From: an uncultured bacterium
GTDB taxonomy: Bacteria; Desulfobacterota; Binatia; UBA1149; CAITLU01
Assembly: GCA_903893315.1 (NCBI GenBank)
Contig: CAITLU010000008.1
Location: 40,194 to 104,193, forward strand
DNA length: 64,000 nucleotides
Direction: 5' to 3'
The notes beneath the pieces were generated by a model. That model saw nothing but the letters and a program-made list of their open reading frames with translations. It did not search any database and was not told the DNA's origin. Below, piece by piece: positions 1 to 9,030 of the stretch; within the stretch, counting starts at the first letter, position 1, and the number at the start of each line of letters is the position of its first letter. The position numbers were made by a program, and so were the translations under genes.

Positions 1-645
1 GGTCTTGTACCAATCGACGTACGAATAGACCGGCGAGAACATCCAGAAGCTGATGCTGCGCAGGCTGCTGTCGAGCAACAGCACGCACTCTTCGGGTTCG
101 TCGATGTCGATGTAGTGCTTGGCGTCCAGGCCCGGCGCCATCTTCTTCACGAGCTTGATCTGTCCGATGGCGCGGCGGCGGCGGTCGTCGGGGCCTGGAC
201 CGAGGATGGGGTCGCGCAGTTCCCACATGAAGAGCGCCCGAGCAGCGGTGTCGAGGGAAAGCAGCCGGTGCAGCATGGTGGTGCCCGAGCGCGGCAGTCC
301 GAGCACGATCAGCGGCGCGATGAGCGGTGTCCTGAATACCTCGGGCCTGGTCTTGTGCAGGTCGATGCGCCGCAGGCGCGTGACCAGCGCGCCGGTGACG
401 TGGTCGCGCAGGGCGAGACGGCCGCTGAGGCTCAGATTGGCGTCGTGTTCGGCGGAGTCGCAGAGAACTTCGAGCGCCTCCTCGAAATCGTCGTCTCCGA
501 AGTCTGACAGGCGGCTGCGTTCCCGTGCGCGTCGTTTGAGCGCCGCGGGTGTCAAGCTCACCAACGGCATCCCGAGCTCGCGCGCTGCGCTTCCTACGGC
601 GTTGGCGAGGCGTGCAAACAAAGGCAGGCGGATGGGTTCGAGCAT
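1..645 (-). CDS. Sulfotransferase family protein (3' end outside window)
   Basis: The reverse strand is open from the left edge to an ATG at 645, giving 215 residues that begin MLEPIRLPLFARLANAVG. The 5'-phosphosulfate-binding loop LPRSGTT is at residues 117-123, preceded by the hydrophobic strand PLIVLG and followed by MLHRLLSLD, as in PAPS-dependent sulfotransferases. Such enzymes move sulfate from PAPS to a hydroxyl or amine acceptor; the substrate cannot be read here. An AGGA ribosome-binding site lies 7 bases before the start. The C-terminal part, including the 3'-phosphate-binding region, is cut off by the window edge. The roughly 100-residue helical segment before the P-loop fits the longer bacterial sulfotransferase type. 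Confidence 0.9.
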   Translation of the reverse strand, partial: MLEPIRLPLFARLANAVGSAARELGMPLVSLTPAALKRRARERSRLSDFGDDDFEEALEVLCDSAEHDANLSLSGRLALRDHVTGALVTRLRRIDLHKTRPEVFRTPLIAPLIVLGLPRSGTTMLHRLLSLDTAARALFMWELRDPILGPGPDDRRRRAIGQIKLVKKMAPGLDAKHYIDIDEPEECVLLLDSSLRSISFWMFSPVYSYVDWYKT

Positions 646-937
646 CTTGCGTTCCTGCTGTCGGCAGCGCAGGCCAGTGGCGCTGAAGCCACCCGCCGCG
701 GGCCACGCTCTGTAGCAGTGATCGTATTGCGCTGCACGTGGGGCGCTCGAACCTCGTGCGGCGGCGCTCGGGATTCGACTTGGGTACGACAGCCGTAATA
801 GATTCGCTCTCACTTGGGGGGCACCGCGAGTCGGGGAAGCGCGACGGCGTCGGCGCGCAATGGTGATCGTTGCCTCGGAAACCGGCCGGACGCCGAAAAG
901 AAACTCCGGAATATCGAATCCCGGCAAGGGATAGGGA

Positions 938-1444
938 ATGGGACACTTGATGACGCAAGGCCGGGCAGGACTTTTACCGAACGGTTGCGGCAGGCGCTTT
1001 CGCAGTCGCCGCGGCCGGCCCGTGCTTGTCGCTCTGCTGGTCATTGCTTGGCTTGCCGCGCCGGCCATGGCGGAGCAGGACGCGCCTCAGGGCGCGGGTG
1101 GGGCGGTGCCGGACGTGGCCGCTTCGACGACCAGGCCGGCTTCCGAGCGTGAACAACTCGATCTGCTGCGAAGGCTGCTCAGCCTTAAAGCACCAACCCC
1201 GGCGCCGAGTTCCAGGGCGGCGTCCGGCGCGGCGAAGGTGGAAGCTGCGTCAACTTCGGCATCGAGCGCGAAGTCGCCCCTCGTCAAGCCTAAGTCTGCA
1301 CCGCTGACGCCGCGCAAGGCCACGGCGAAGTCGAAACCTGCAACCGCGCCGAAGCCAAAGGCGAAGTCCGCGCCGAAGCCCAGGACTCCGCTCAAGGCGC
1401 TAGCCCAACCGACGCTCCCGTCTCTGCAAGCACCGACGCATTGA
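938..1444 (+). CDS. Small secreted Ala/Pro/Lys-rich protein, function unknown
   Basis: 168 residues. The N-terminus has a basic stretch (RRFRSRRGRP), a hydrophobic core (VLVALLVIAWLAA) and an AMA cleavage-like motif near residues 44-46, so it should be exported. The mature part has a short predicted helix (REQLDLLRRLLSLK) and then about 100 residues of Ala/Pro/Ser/Lys low complexity with no fold I recognise. A weak purine-rich site (GGGATAGGGA) precedes the ATG; an in-frame ATG at 950 is an alternative. Its stop overlaps the possible TTG start of the next gene, so the two may be coupled. Low complexity in a GC-rich genome makes this less certain than its neighbours. Confidence 0.55.
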   Translation: MGHLMTQGRAGLLPNGCGRRFRSRRGRPVLVALLVIAWLAAPAMAEQDAPQGAGGAVPDVAASTTRPASEREQLDLLRRLLSLKAPTPAPSSRAASGAAKVEAASTSASSAKSPLVKPKSAPLTPRKATAKSKPATAPKPKAKSAPKPRTPLKALAQPTLPSLQAPTH

Positions 1445-2670
1445 GCGCCGCACGAATGAACGCAGCCGTCAAAACCTTGAAGTCGCTGGTGCCTGCGTGG
1501 GTCGTCTGGACATCTGAACTGTCGCCCTTCGGTCTCAAGCTCCTGCTGCTGTGCCGCGGCTCGGGCTTCCCTGTGCGCGTGCTGCCCGCTTCGGGAACGA
1601 CACTGGAGAACCTGCGTTACTCACGCCGTCGCGAGTTGCTGTTGCGGCGGCGCCTGCCGCTTACGTGGCCGCTGATGACTGCCGAGGACGAATTCCCGGC
1701 GGTGCCTTACCTGTTCGGTCCCGGCGGCGAGAATCTCTACGACTCCACTGCCATCGCCGAGTGGCTCGACGGCCGCGCCGGCGCGGCGGCGTTGCGCTGG
1801 ATTCCCGAGGACAGGGCTGCGGCCTTCGTCGTGCGTCTCATCGACGACTACGCCGACGAGTTCGGCATCTACATGGTTCACCACAACCGCTGGAAGGTCT
1901 CGGCGACCGACAACGACGCCGGCGCCAGGGTCGCGCGCGATTTCGCCAGTCTGTTCGGACCGCTCCGCCACGCGTTCGGGCGCTGGTTCGCGCGCCGTCA
2001 GGTACGGCGACTTCCGTATCTTTTCAGCGTGGCGCCGGAAGGTTTCAGCATCGAAGGAGTCGCGCGGGTTCTCACGCCGCCTTCACGCGGTGGTTTTCCT
2101 CCGACCCACGAACTTCTCGAAGACGCGTTCGCCAGGCTTGCGGACATTCTCGAAACATTACTGAGTGAGCGTGCGTTCGTTCTCGGCGAGCGTCCGACTC
2201 TGGCCGACGCTGCTCTTTACGGGCAACTCGCGATGAACCTTTCCGACCCCGGCGCGCGGCGCTGGATGCACGAACGTGCGCCGCGTCTCGAAGCGTGGCT
2301 GGTGCGATTGCACGACGGCGCGGCAGATGTATTGCCGGCGCGCGGTGACATCGGTCTGGACGCGGCCATCAAGCCACTGCTCAGCGAAATCTTCCGCATC
2401 CACGTTGCACTGATGCGAGCGAACTACGCGGCCTGGAGCGACCTGAGGCAGCGCGGCTGCGCGCGCTTCAACGAAGCCGCCTTCGATCGCTGCGAGGCGC
2501 TCTATGACGGAGAACTCGACGGTCGGCGCTTTCGTGCGGTTGCCAAGAGCTTTCAGGCTCGCGTGTGGATGGACTGCCTCGCTCGCTGGAAAGCGCTCGG
2601 CGCGTCCGAACGCGAAGCGGTTGCGCGACTTCTGCCCGAGGATCACGGACTCGACGGCGAGGTACGCTGA
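1441..2670 (+). CDS. Glutathione S-transferase-like protein with extended C-terminus
   Basis: 409 residues from a TTG at 1441 that overlaps the previous stop; an ATG at 1456 (MNAAVKTLK) is equally possible. The N-terminal part (about 20-110) looks like a thioredoxin-fold GST domain: WTSELSPFGLKLLLLCR, then VPYLFGPGGENLYDSTAIAEWLDGR, where the proline before the strand and the D/S pair match the glutathione-binding G-site. The middle part (about 180-290) carries a GST C-domain signature, LSERAFVLGERPTLADAALYGQL. The last 110 residues are an extra helical extension not typical of ordinary GSTs of about 210 residues. Substrate and catalytic role are unknown. Confidence 0.75.
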   Translation: MSAARMNAAVKTLKSLVPAWVVWTSELSPFGLKLLLLCRGSGFPVRVLPASGTTLENLRYSRRRELLLRRRLPLTWPLMTAEDEFPAVPYLFGPGGENLYDSTAIAEWLDGRAGAAALRWIPEDRAAAFVVRLIDDYADEFGIYMVHHNRWKVSATDNDAGARVARDFASLFGPLRHAFGRWFARRQVRRLPYLFSVAPEGFSIEGVARVLTPPSRGGFPPTHELLEDAFARLADILETLLSERAFVLGERPTLADAALYGQLAMNLSDPGARRWMHERAPRLEAWLVRLHDGAADVLPARGDIGLDAAIKPLLSEIFRIHVALMRANYAAWSDLRQRGCARFNEAAFDRCEALYDGELDGRRFRAVAKSFQARVWMDCLARWKALGASEREAVARLLPEDHGLDGEVR

Positions 2671-2770
2671 AGGACGCGCCGCGCTGAGCGAGGCTCGCGG
2701 ATGTCATGTCGCGCGCCGCACGAGGATCGGCGGTTTGCGGTAGCGGCGCCTTCACGGCTCAATCCCGGCC

Positions 2771-3577
2771 ATGAACTTCGAACTCAAAGGGAAACGCGTT
2801 CTCGTAACCGGCAGTCATCGCGGAACGGGGGAAGCCACGGCCCGCGCGTTCGCCGCCGAAGGAGCCTGTGTGTTCGTCCACGGTTTCGAAGCCGGACAGG
2901 CGGATCTCGTTGCGGCATCGATCGTTGCGGGCGGCGGCGAGGCCCATGCGGTGTGGGGCGACATCACAGGTGATGCGGGTGCGGAGGCGGTTGCGTCGCC
3001 GCTTGCGGCGCGTGGCGGAGTGGACGTCCTGGTCAACAATTACGGCGTGGCCGGCGCGGGCCGCTGGAGCGATACGACGAGTGACGACTGGATCGACATG
3101 TACCAGCGCAACGTCTTGTCGGGGGTCCGCATGACTCGCCTGCTGGTACCCGCGATGCGCGAGCGCGGCTGGGGACGTGTGATCTTCGTCGGTACGGTCG
3201 GTTCGGTCAGGCCGCGCGCCGTGATGCCCGGTTACTATGCGGCCAAGGCGGCGTTGCCCGTGGTGGTGCTGAGTCTGGCCAAAGAACTCGCTGGTACCGG
3301 CATCACGGTGAACTGCGTAAGTCCGGGCGTGCTGCGTACCGCCGAGGTAGAACAGCACTTTCGCGCGCGTGCGGCGCGCAAAGGATGGGGCGAGGACTGG
3401 GACGAGATCGGGCGCCGCGCGATAGCCGAGACGCTGGGACCGGGCTCGGCAGCTTCGCGTCTGGGCTTGCCGTCGGAAGTGGCCGCGGCGGTGGTCTTCC
3501 TGGCGAGCAGTCAGGCGGCATACATCAACGCGGTCGACCTGCGCGTCGACGGCGGCGCAGCCGACTGCGTCAGATAG
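2771..3577 (+). CDS. SDR-family NAD(P)-dependent oxidoreductase
   Basis: 268 residues, the normal length of a classical short-chain dehydrogenase/reductase. The Rossmann cofactor motif TGSHRGTG is at 13-20, NNYG at 89-92, the catalytic serine at S145, and YxxxK at Y155/K159. The C-terminal strand VDGGAADC fits the fold. Members oxidise alcohols or reduce ketones; the VLVTGSHRGTGEATA/LAKELAGTGITVNCVSPG pattern resembles FabG-like reductases, but the substrate cannot be assigned. R17 in the glycine-rich loop is compatible with NADPH use. The gene stands alone, 100 bases after the GST-like gene and 159 before the flavoprotein. Confidence 0.93.
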   Translation: MNFELKGKRVLVTGSHRGTGEATARAFAAEGACVFVHGFEAGQADLVAASIVAGGGEAHAVWGDITGDAGAEAVASPLAARGGVDVLVNNYGVAGAGRWSDTTSDDWIDMYQRNVLSGVRMTRLLVPAMRERGWGRVIFVGTVGSVRPRAVMPGYYAAKAALPVVVLSLAKELAGTGITVNCVSPGVLRTAEVEQHFRARAARKGWGEDWDEIGRRAIAETLGPGSAASRLGLPSEVAAAVVFLASSQAAYINAVDLRVDGGAADCVR

Positions 3578-3736
3578 CCGCCCCAGCGCAGGCCGGCGCT
3601 GCGACCTCTTTGGCTCGGCACCGCGTGCGATTGCTTCAGCGATGCTTTGCATCTGAGATGCGCGCGCACCTGCCGGGCGTGAGCGCGCTCGTGCGAAATC
3701 GATTCTGTTCAGACTGATCAAGAGAGGAGAACCTTC

Positions 3737-4711
3737 ATGCTCAAGACCGCAGTTACCGAAAAGCTCGGCATCAAGTATCCGATCGTTGCCGGCACCATGA
3801 TGAGCATCACGACGGCAGATTTTGTCGCTGCCTGCTCGGAAGCCGGGGGCCTGGGGATTCTGGCCAGCGCGATCTACAAGAGCGTCGACGAACTGCGTGC
3901 GGCGATCCGGCGGGTCAAGGCGCTCACCGATAAGCCGTTCGCGGTCAACGTGAATCTGTTCCCGGCGCTGATGCCGACCGACCAGCCCGCTTACATCAAG
4001 GCGATACTGGAGGAGGGCGTGAAGATCATCGAGACTTCCGGTCACTCGGCGCCTAAAGAGTATCTGTCGTTGTTCAAGGACTCGGGCGTCACCTGGATCC
4101 ACAAGTGCGCCGGCGTGCGTTATGCGATCAAGGCCGCGGCGCTCGGCGCCGACATCGTCACGGTGGTCGGCTACGAGAACGGCGGTGCGACCGGGACTCT
4201 CGACGTCGGAACCTTCGTCATGACTCCGAGCACGGTGGACGCTATCGAGTGTCCGGTCATTGCGGGCGGCGGCGTGTCGGACGGGCGCGGGCTTGCGGCG
4301 ATTCTGGCGCTGGGTGCCGGTGCGGCGATCGTAGGCACGCGATTGATGGCCACCAAGGAGTGTCCGATCCACGACAACCTGAAGAACGCGCTGGTAGACG
4401 CGGCGGAAACCGAGACGGTGCTGATCATGCGCTCGGTGGGCGCCACGCATCGTGTGTGGAACAACGCGGCGGCCAGGCGCGTGATCGAGATAGAAGCCGA
4501 CAGCGCGGGCGACAAGAGCGAGATCTTCAACGCCGCGGCCGGAAAGAAGGCCAAGCAGATGTACGACGAGGGCAACCTGGACGTGGGAGTGGTTTCGTGC
4601 GGCCAGGGCGTCGGCCTCGTGCACGACGTTCCGAGCGTCAAGGAACTGTTCGCTCAGATGATGGCGCAGACTGAGTCTATAGTCGGTGGACTGAGAGACT
4701 CTATCCACTGA
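3737..4711 (+). CDS. Nitronate monooxygenase-like FMN protein (2-nitropropane dioxygenase family)
   Basis: 324 residues forming a TIM-barrel FMN enzyme: IVAGTMMSITTADFVAACSEAGGLG at the N-terminus, GYENGGATG at 145-153, IAGGGVSDG at 175-183 and the phosphate-binding VGTRLMAT around 199-206. A clear GAGGAG ribosome-binding site at 3723-3729 supports the ATG. The family oxidises alkyl nitronates, but the barrel loop that normally reads xxGGH, with the catalytic histidine, here reads NGGATG. The enzyme may therefore belong to a different branch, such as an enoyl-reductase-like or uncharacterised FMN protein. A strong rho-independent terminator follows immediately. Confidence 0.88.
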   Translation: MLKTAVTEKLGIKYPIVAGTMMSITTADFVAACSEAGGLGILASAIYKSVDELRAAIRRVKALTDKPFAVNVNLFPALMPTDQPAYIKAILEEGVKIIETSGHSAPKEYLSLFKDSGVTWIHKCAGVRYAIKAAALGADIVTVVGYENGGATGTLDVGTFVMTPSTVDAIECPVIAGGGVSDGRGLAAILALGAGAAIVGTRLMATKECPIHDNLKNALVDAAETETVLIMRSVGATHRVWNNAAARRVIEIEADSAGDKSEIFNAAAGKKAKQMYDEGNLDVGVVSCGQGVGLVHDVPSVKELFAQMMAQTESIVGGLRDSIH

Positions 4712-4753
4712 AAAAAAGGCCGGGCACGCTTGCGGCGTGCCCGGCCTTTTTTC
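4711..4753. terminator. Bidirectional rho-independent terminator
   Basis: An A-run (4711-4717), a GC-rich stem GGCCGGGCACGC / GCGTGCCCGGCC with a short TTGCG loop, and a T-run. It sits directly after the flavoprotein stop and 44 bases from the end of the opposing esterase gene. A second weaker stem (GAGGAC/GTCCTC, 4759-4786) lies between this hairpin and the end of the opposing gene. Confidence 0.93.
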
Positions 4754-4796
4754 GGCTCGAGGACGGCCCTCTGCGGGGCGGTCCTCACGTTTCAGA

Positions 4797-6626
4797 TCAC
4801 GGCGTGAAAGTCGGACACCTGACTTCCGTGCACGGGCACGTTGTCGACGGTGAACACGTTACAGTGTCGTCGTTGTTGTAGGGCGGGTTGGCGGAGTCGG
4901 GATCGTTGTCGCAAGTACCGCCCGGGCAGCCGCCGGTGCACGGGAGTCCGGCGTCGGTGCCTCCCTGACAGGTATTGGTCAGGTTGCAGTCGCCGCCCGG
5001 GTTGTTGCAGTCGACGTTCACCCAGCCGGGTCCGTCCGCGATCATCGAGCTTACCCACGAGGCGAAGGTTACGCCGGCGCCCGCCGCGGTCCTGCTCTTG
5101 GTTTCGGCGTATATCTTGTCGGAACCGAAGATCGTGTGACGCGAACCGGCGCCGGTGAACAGACGGTAGTTGGGCGCGCGCACCGAGATCTCCTGCTTGA
5201 AATCGCGCATGCACGCGTTCCACTCGCAGGCCGACTCCCAGTAGCTTCCCCAGTAGTCCAGGATGTTGGTTGTCGGCGGGCTCGGGTGCCGCATCACCTG
5301 GAAGAAGTTGGTCTGACTGCCGCTGCCGCCGTCGTAGGAACTGTCATAGTTGGCGAAGCGGGCATTGGGGAAGCGTTCGGCCATACCCGACACCAGGTCG
5401 ACGATCGACAGGGTCTCGACCGGGAGTCCGACGCCGGGCAGGTCGCGCGGGAGGTTCTTCTCGAGGCCCCAGTTCTTGATGTAGCTGTTTATCCAGTCGC
5501 TGGTGATGATGCCGACGCCTGCGTCGCCAAGTACCGAGAAGTCCGCGTTCGGCCACACGTCCTTCATCAGCCAGTACGAGTTCATCATGGCGCCGTAGGA
5601 TCCGGCGCTCGAGCCGGTCACGAAGACGCGGGCAGGATCCACGAAGTGTTCGCGCGCCCACTTCTCGGCCACCGCTGCATTGACGCGGCCGCGGTGTCGG
5701 GCAACGTCGCCGGGTGCGTAGGTCTTGGTGTTGTCGCCCCAGTGGACGTCACAGGTGCAGTAGCTGACGAACACCACGCTCCAGTCGTAGAAGGGATTGC
5801 CCGGATTGTTGTAGTCGCCGAAGCCGGTGTCGAACAGATCGGGATTGTCGGTTGCGTCCGCGGTGCGTGCGCAGGTGCCGACGGTGAAGCAACTGTCGGT
5901 GCTCCAGCAGGCGCCGCCGCCCTGGTAGTACATCAGCACGTTGTTGCTGCTGCCCTTGCGCGCGAAATACATATAGGGGTTGCCGTCGATGCAGGCCGGA
6001 TGCAGATCGGTCTTGCCGTACATGACGGTGTCGCCCGGAACCAGATCCTGGAACGTGGTGGGGTAGTTCGGTGCGGTCGTCGTGAGCTCGACCAGGCTGC
6101 TTTCGAGGCCGGTCGCCGCGTCGCTGACCGGAAGGGTCTTCCCGCTCAGGTCCTTGGTGACCGCGGCGCCGAGCGCAGCGGTGAGCTTGGCCTTGCCGGG
6201 ATCCTTGGTCGGGTCCTTTATGTACTTGCTCCAGGCTTTCATTGCGTCGGCAGTGTAGGCGCCGATCGGGGCGGCGCCCGAAGACAGTGCCGCGATCGCA
6301 TCCGAAACCGCGGCTGCGGCGGTGGCGGCATCGGTCGTGGATTCGTCGCAGGTCGCGTTCTTGCTGACCGCGGCTTGTTCGGCCTTGGTCCAGGCCGCGG
6401 CAAGTTTAGCGGCCGAAGCCGCGATGGCGTTGTTGCGCAGTACGATGTCGGAAGAGAACTTCGCCCACGCTTTCGCCACCATCTTGGCGTGCGTGCCGAG
6501 GGCTAACTGTTTCTTGGCGATACAGCCGTTGCCGGCGTAGCCGCCTGCATCGGCCAGCGAAGTGAAGGCCAGACACGCCACCAGCGCGCCGGCGATTGCG
6601 GAATACTTCATCGACCTGTCAGTCAT
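4797..6626 (-). CDS. Secreted pectin acetylesterase-like (Notum-fold) carbohydrate esterase
   Basis: 609 residues from the ATG at 6626 (MTDRSMKYSA); an in-frame ATG at 6611 also precedes the signal peptide (IAGALVACLAFTSLADAG). Residues about 30-180 form an Ala-rich helical domain bracketed by cysteines. The esterase domain (about 190-520) has the oxyanion loop YYQGGGACW at 234-241 and the nucleophile elbow GSSAGSYG at 338-345 (Ser340), as in pectinacetylesterase/Notum proteins. A downstream GAGSRHTIFG segment is the likely catalytic-His region. The last 70 residues are Cys-rich (CNLTNTCQGGTDAGLPCTGGC), like the modules of the gene at 23568. Probably an exported deacetylase acting on polysaccharide or lipid-modified substrates; the substrate is not evident. 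Confidence 0.85.
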   Translation of the reverse strand: MTDRSMKYSAIAGALVACLAFTSLADAGGYAGNGCIAKKQLALGTHAKMVAKAWAKFSSDIVLRNNAIAASAAKLAAAWTKAEQAAVSKNATCDESTTDAATAAAAVSDAIAALSSGAAPIGAYTADAMKAWSKYIKDPTKDPGKAKLTAALGAAVTKDLSGKTLPVSDAATGLESSLVELTTTAPNYPTTFQDLVPGDTVMYGKTDLHPACIDGNPYMYFARKGSSNNVLMYYQGGGACWSTDSCFTVGTCARTADATDNPDLFDTGFGDYNNPGNPFYDWSVVFVSYCTCDVHWGDNTKTYAPGDVARHRGRVNAAVAEKWAREHFVDPARVFVTGSSAGSYGAMMNSYWLMKDVWPNADFSVLGDAGVGIITSDWINSYIKNWGLEKNLPRDLPGVGLPVETLSIVDLVSGMAERFPNARFANYDSSYDGGSGSQTNFFQVMRHPSPPTTNILDYWGSYWESACEWNACMRDFKQEISVRAPNYRLFTGAGSRHTIFGSDKIYAETKSRTAAGAGVTFASWVSSMIADGPGWVNVDCNNPGGDCNLTNTCQGGTDAGLPCTGGCPGGTCDNDPDSANPPYNNDDTVTCSPSTTCPCTEVRCPTFTP

Positions 6627-7086
6627 AGGACGGACCTCACTTCTTCGGGGAATACATTGCGAGATGCCAGGCGCGGCCCCATGCCGCGTCGGCCCCGCCC
6701 GTGGGCGGCAACTTGTGGCCGAGAAGCAACCTAAGTCAAGGTTGCATCGATGCGGCCGTGGTTTTGAGGTTGCGCACCGGAGTACGGAGACCAAGCCCAT
6801 CTGCGTCCGAGAATCGTGGCCTACGTGTGCGACGCGGTGCGGCATCGAGGTTCAATCATGTGATGCGCGCGGCAGCACGGAGCGGAAGCGCGCAATTCTT
6901 TGTCTCCGGCGCCGCGCTCCTCGACTTGCCTGCTGCGGGATGCGAGGAAGAGAAAGCGCTGCTTGTCGAATCGCGCAGTGGCACCACGCGTTGCTTTGAC
7001 GCGGCGAGCACAGGGCGTGCTTGTCGGACCGGCGCCGTGCTTGTCGAACGCCAACAGGTCGAAGAACCGTTCAGAGGAATCCAGCA
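6627..7086. promoter_or_regulatory. 460-base divergent intergenic region
   Basis: Lies between the esterase gene (reverse) and the polytopic membrane protein (forward), so it should hold both promoters. No convincing gene is visible; open frames here lack family features and ribosome-binding sites. The notable element is a perfect 7-6-7 dyad at 6726-6745. Confidence 0.5.
6726..6745. promoter_or_regulatory. Perfect inverted repeat, candidate operator
   Basis: GCAACCT, six bases, AGGTTGC: a 20-base dyad with perfect 7-base arms, 100 bases upstream of the esterase start. On the reverse strand it contains TTGACT, a plausible -35 hexamer, so a bound regulator could block that promoter. The -10 partner is weak (ACAAGT after 17 bases). 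The regulator is not identifiable. Confidence 0.4.
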
Positions 7087-8853
7087 ATGGCCCAGCAACA
7101 CGACGATCTCGAAGCCGGAATCGAATCGTTGGCTCTGCAGATCGCAGAGCTTCGCGGCCGTCTCGAAGTGCTCGAGGCCAGGAGTGATGCCGGGACTCTC
7201 GCGCGCGGCCGGACCTCTAAAGTCGCGACCGTACAGGCGGCGGCTGCGGCACCTTCGGACGGGAAACTCGCCTCAGCGGATGTGGTCGGGCTGGTGGGGC
7301 GCACCCTTGTGGTGCTTGGCGGCGCCTTCCTGTTGCGTGCGGTCAGCGCCGCCTCTTTGCTACCGGCCCTGAGCGGACCGGCTATCGGGCTTGCCTACGC
7401 AGCCTGGTGGTTCGTCAAAGCCGATCGGGCGGGCGCTGCGGGCCTGCGTCAGAGCGCCTTCTTCTACGCGGTCGGCGCCACGGTGATCGCCTATCCGCTG
7501 ATCTGGGAGACCAGCGCGCGCTTTCACCTGCTTCCGGGTGCGGTCGCCGCGCCAGCTCTGGTAGTGTTCCTGGCGATCGGTCTTCTGATCTCGTGGCGGC
7601 GCTCGTTGCACGGCGTGGCCTGGGTCAGCGTCTGCGCCGCGCTCGCGACCACTGTCGGCCTTTTCTTCTGGACCCAGGAGTACCTCCATTACGCGATCGC
7701 GCTGCTGATCTCGGCGCTGGCGATGGAAGCCATCGGCTTCCGCGAGCGTTGGCCGAGGCTGCGCTGGGCGCCGGCCTTCGCCGTCGATTTGATCGTGCTC
7801 GCGCTCGGGTTGCTGGCCTCGCACTCTCACGATTCAGCGCAGGTCACCGCTGCTCTGCCTGAGGCCGGTGTGGTCGCGGTCTGCCTGGCGGCGCCGGTCG
7901 TCTACCTGGTGAGTGTGGCCGCGCGCACGCTTGTCTACCGTCAGTTGATCACGTTCTTCGAACTCGCCCAGGTAACATTGTCGCTGCTGCTCGGAATCGG
8001 CGGTGCGGTCGCGATCATCGCGTTCAACAAGGGCGACCCGGCCGCCATCGCGGTCGCAATCGTCGGCAGCGGCGTGGCCTGCTACGCGGTAGCGTTCGCC
8101 TCTATCGATCCCGAGTCGGGGTTGAGGCGCAACTTCTATTCGTACACGAGCTTTGCCGGGATCCTGCTTCTGGTCGGAAGCTGGATGCTTCTCGGGCCTG
8201 TCGGGCTGGCGTTGGCGTGGATGGCGCTGGGACTGCTTGCGCTGGCGCTCGGTTGTCGCTTCGGTCGCACGACGCTGCGCCTGCACGGCGCGCTCTATCT
8301 GGCCGCATCCGCTGTTTGTTCGGGGCTCGTCGAGTTTGGCCTTCACGGGCTCATCGGCCAGTCCACCGAACATTGCCCCGAGCTCGCGTCGGTTTCGATC
8401 GCGGTCGGGTTGGGCAGTGCTGCGGGTTACGCGTTGCTCGTGAAGAGTCGTGACCCCGCTCTTACACATTGGTCGGAACACGTTCCTCGCCTGATCGTTG
8501 CCGGACTTCTGGCCTGGAGCTTTGCGGGCATCGCCGCTCCGCGGCTGGCTGATCGTCTGTTCCGGTTCGCCGACGAACTCACCTACGCGGCCTTCCTTGC
8601 GTCGACTCGTACGGCGGTTCTGTCGTGTCTGGCGGTGGCGCTGGCGTGGGGAGGCCGTCGCTGTTCGTTGCCGGAACTTGCGTGGCTGGTCTATCCGCTG
8701 CTGGCCGCGACTGGCGCCCGCCTGCTCTGGGAAGACGTGCGTTACGGCGAGCCGGTCAACCTTTTTCTCGCGCTGGCGTTCTACGGAGGGGCTCTCGTCG
8801 TGACCTCCAGGATGCTGAGGCAGCAAGCGGAAGAGCCGAATTTTACGGAGTGA
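7087..8853 (+). CDS. Polytopic membrane protein with N-terminal coiled coil (DUF2339-like)
   Basis: 588 residues from the ATG at 7087, preceded by a GAGGA-like site. Residues 1-35 form a heptad-rich coiled coil (DLEAGIESLALQIAELRGRLEVLEAR), followed by a polar linker and then about fourteen hydrophobic segments from residue 60 to the end (for example LVGRTLVVLGGAFLLRAV and AGILLLVGSWMLLGPVGLAL). A short coiled coil followed by many membrane spans is the layout of DUF2339-type predicted membrane proteins, whose function is unknown; the match is by architecture only. It is a single gene, with the small cytochrome c following after 177 bases. Confidence 0.8.
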   Translation: MAQQHDDLEAGIESLALQIAELRGRLEVLEARSDAGTLARGRTSKVATVQAAAAAPSDGKLASADVVGLVGRTLVVLGGAFLLRAVSAASLLPALSGPAIGLAYAAWWFVKADRAGAAGLRQSAFFYAVGATVIAYPLIWETSARFHLLPGAVAAPALVVFLAIGLLISWRRSLHGVAWVSVCAALATTVGLFFWTQEYLHYAIALLISALAMEAIGFRERWPRLRWAPAFAVDLIVLALGLLASHSHDSAQVTAALPEAGVVAVCLAAPVVYLVSVAARTLVYRQLITFFELAQVTLSLLLGIGGAVAIIAFNKGDPAAIAVAIVGSGVACYAVAFASIDPESGLRRNFYSYTSFAGILLLVGSWMLLGPVGLALAWMALGLLALALGCRFGRTTLRLHGALYLAASAVCSGLVEFGLHGLIGQSTEHCPELASVSIAVGLGSAAGYALLVKSRDPALTHWSEHVPRLIVAGLLAWSFAGIAAPRLADRLFRFADELTYAAFLASTRTAVLSCLAVALAWGGRRCSLPELAWLVYPLLAATGARLLWEDVRYGEPVNLFLALAFYGGALVVTSRMLRQQAEEPNFTE

Positions 8854-9030
8854 TTGGATGACGGCGCAGGAACGCGCCGCGCTCTTGCTCTTCGTCGGCC
8901 CATTCGCTACTTGCTCTGCCGCAAGTGTCGGTGACGGTGGATCGTCACCGATGGTGTCGGGGGCTCAATGCGTTCGCGACTCCCGGCGTCTTTCGAGGTC
9001 GAATGCTTCCGTAGAGGAGAACCAATACCA

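Noticed and set aside
115..715. Forward open frames of 130 and 198 residues at the left end
   Set aside because: They overlay the sulfotransferase on the reverse strand, which has a clear P-loop; the forward products are Arg/Ser-rich without motifs.
2759..4708. Reverse 649-residue frame
   Set aside because: It mirrors the SDR and flavoprotein genes, both with family motifs, and lacks any motif itself.
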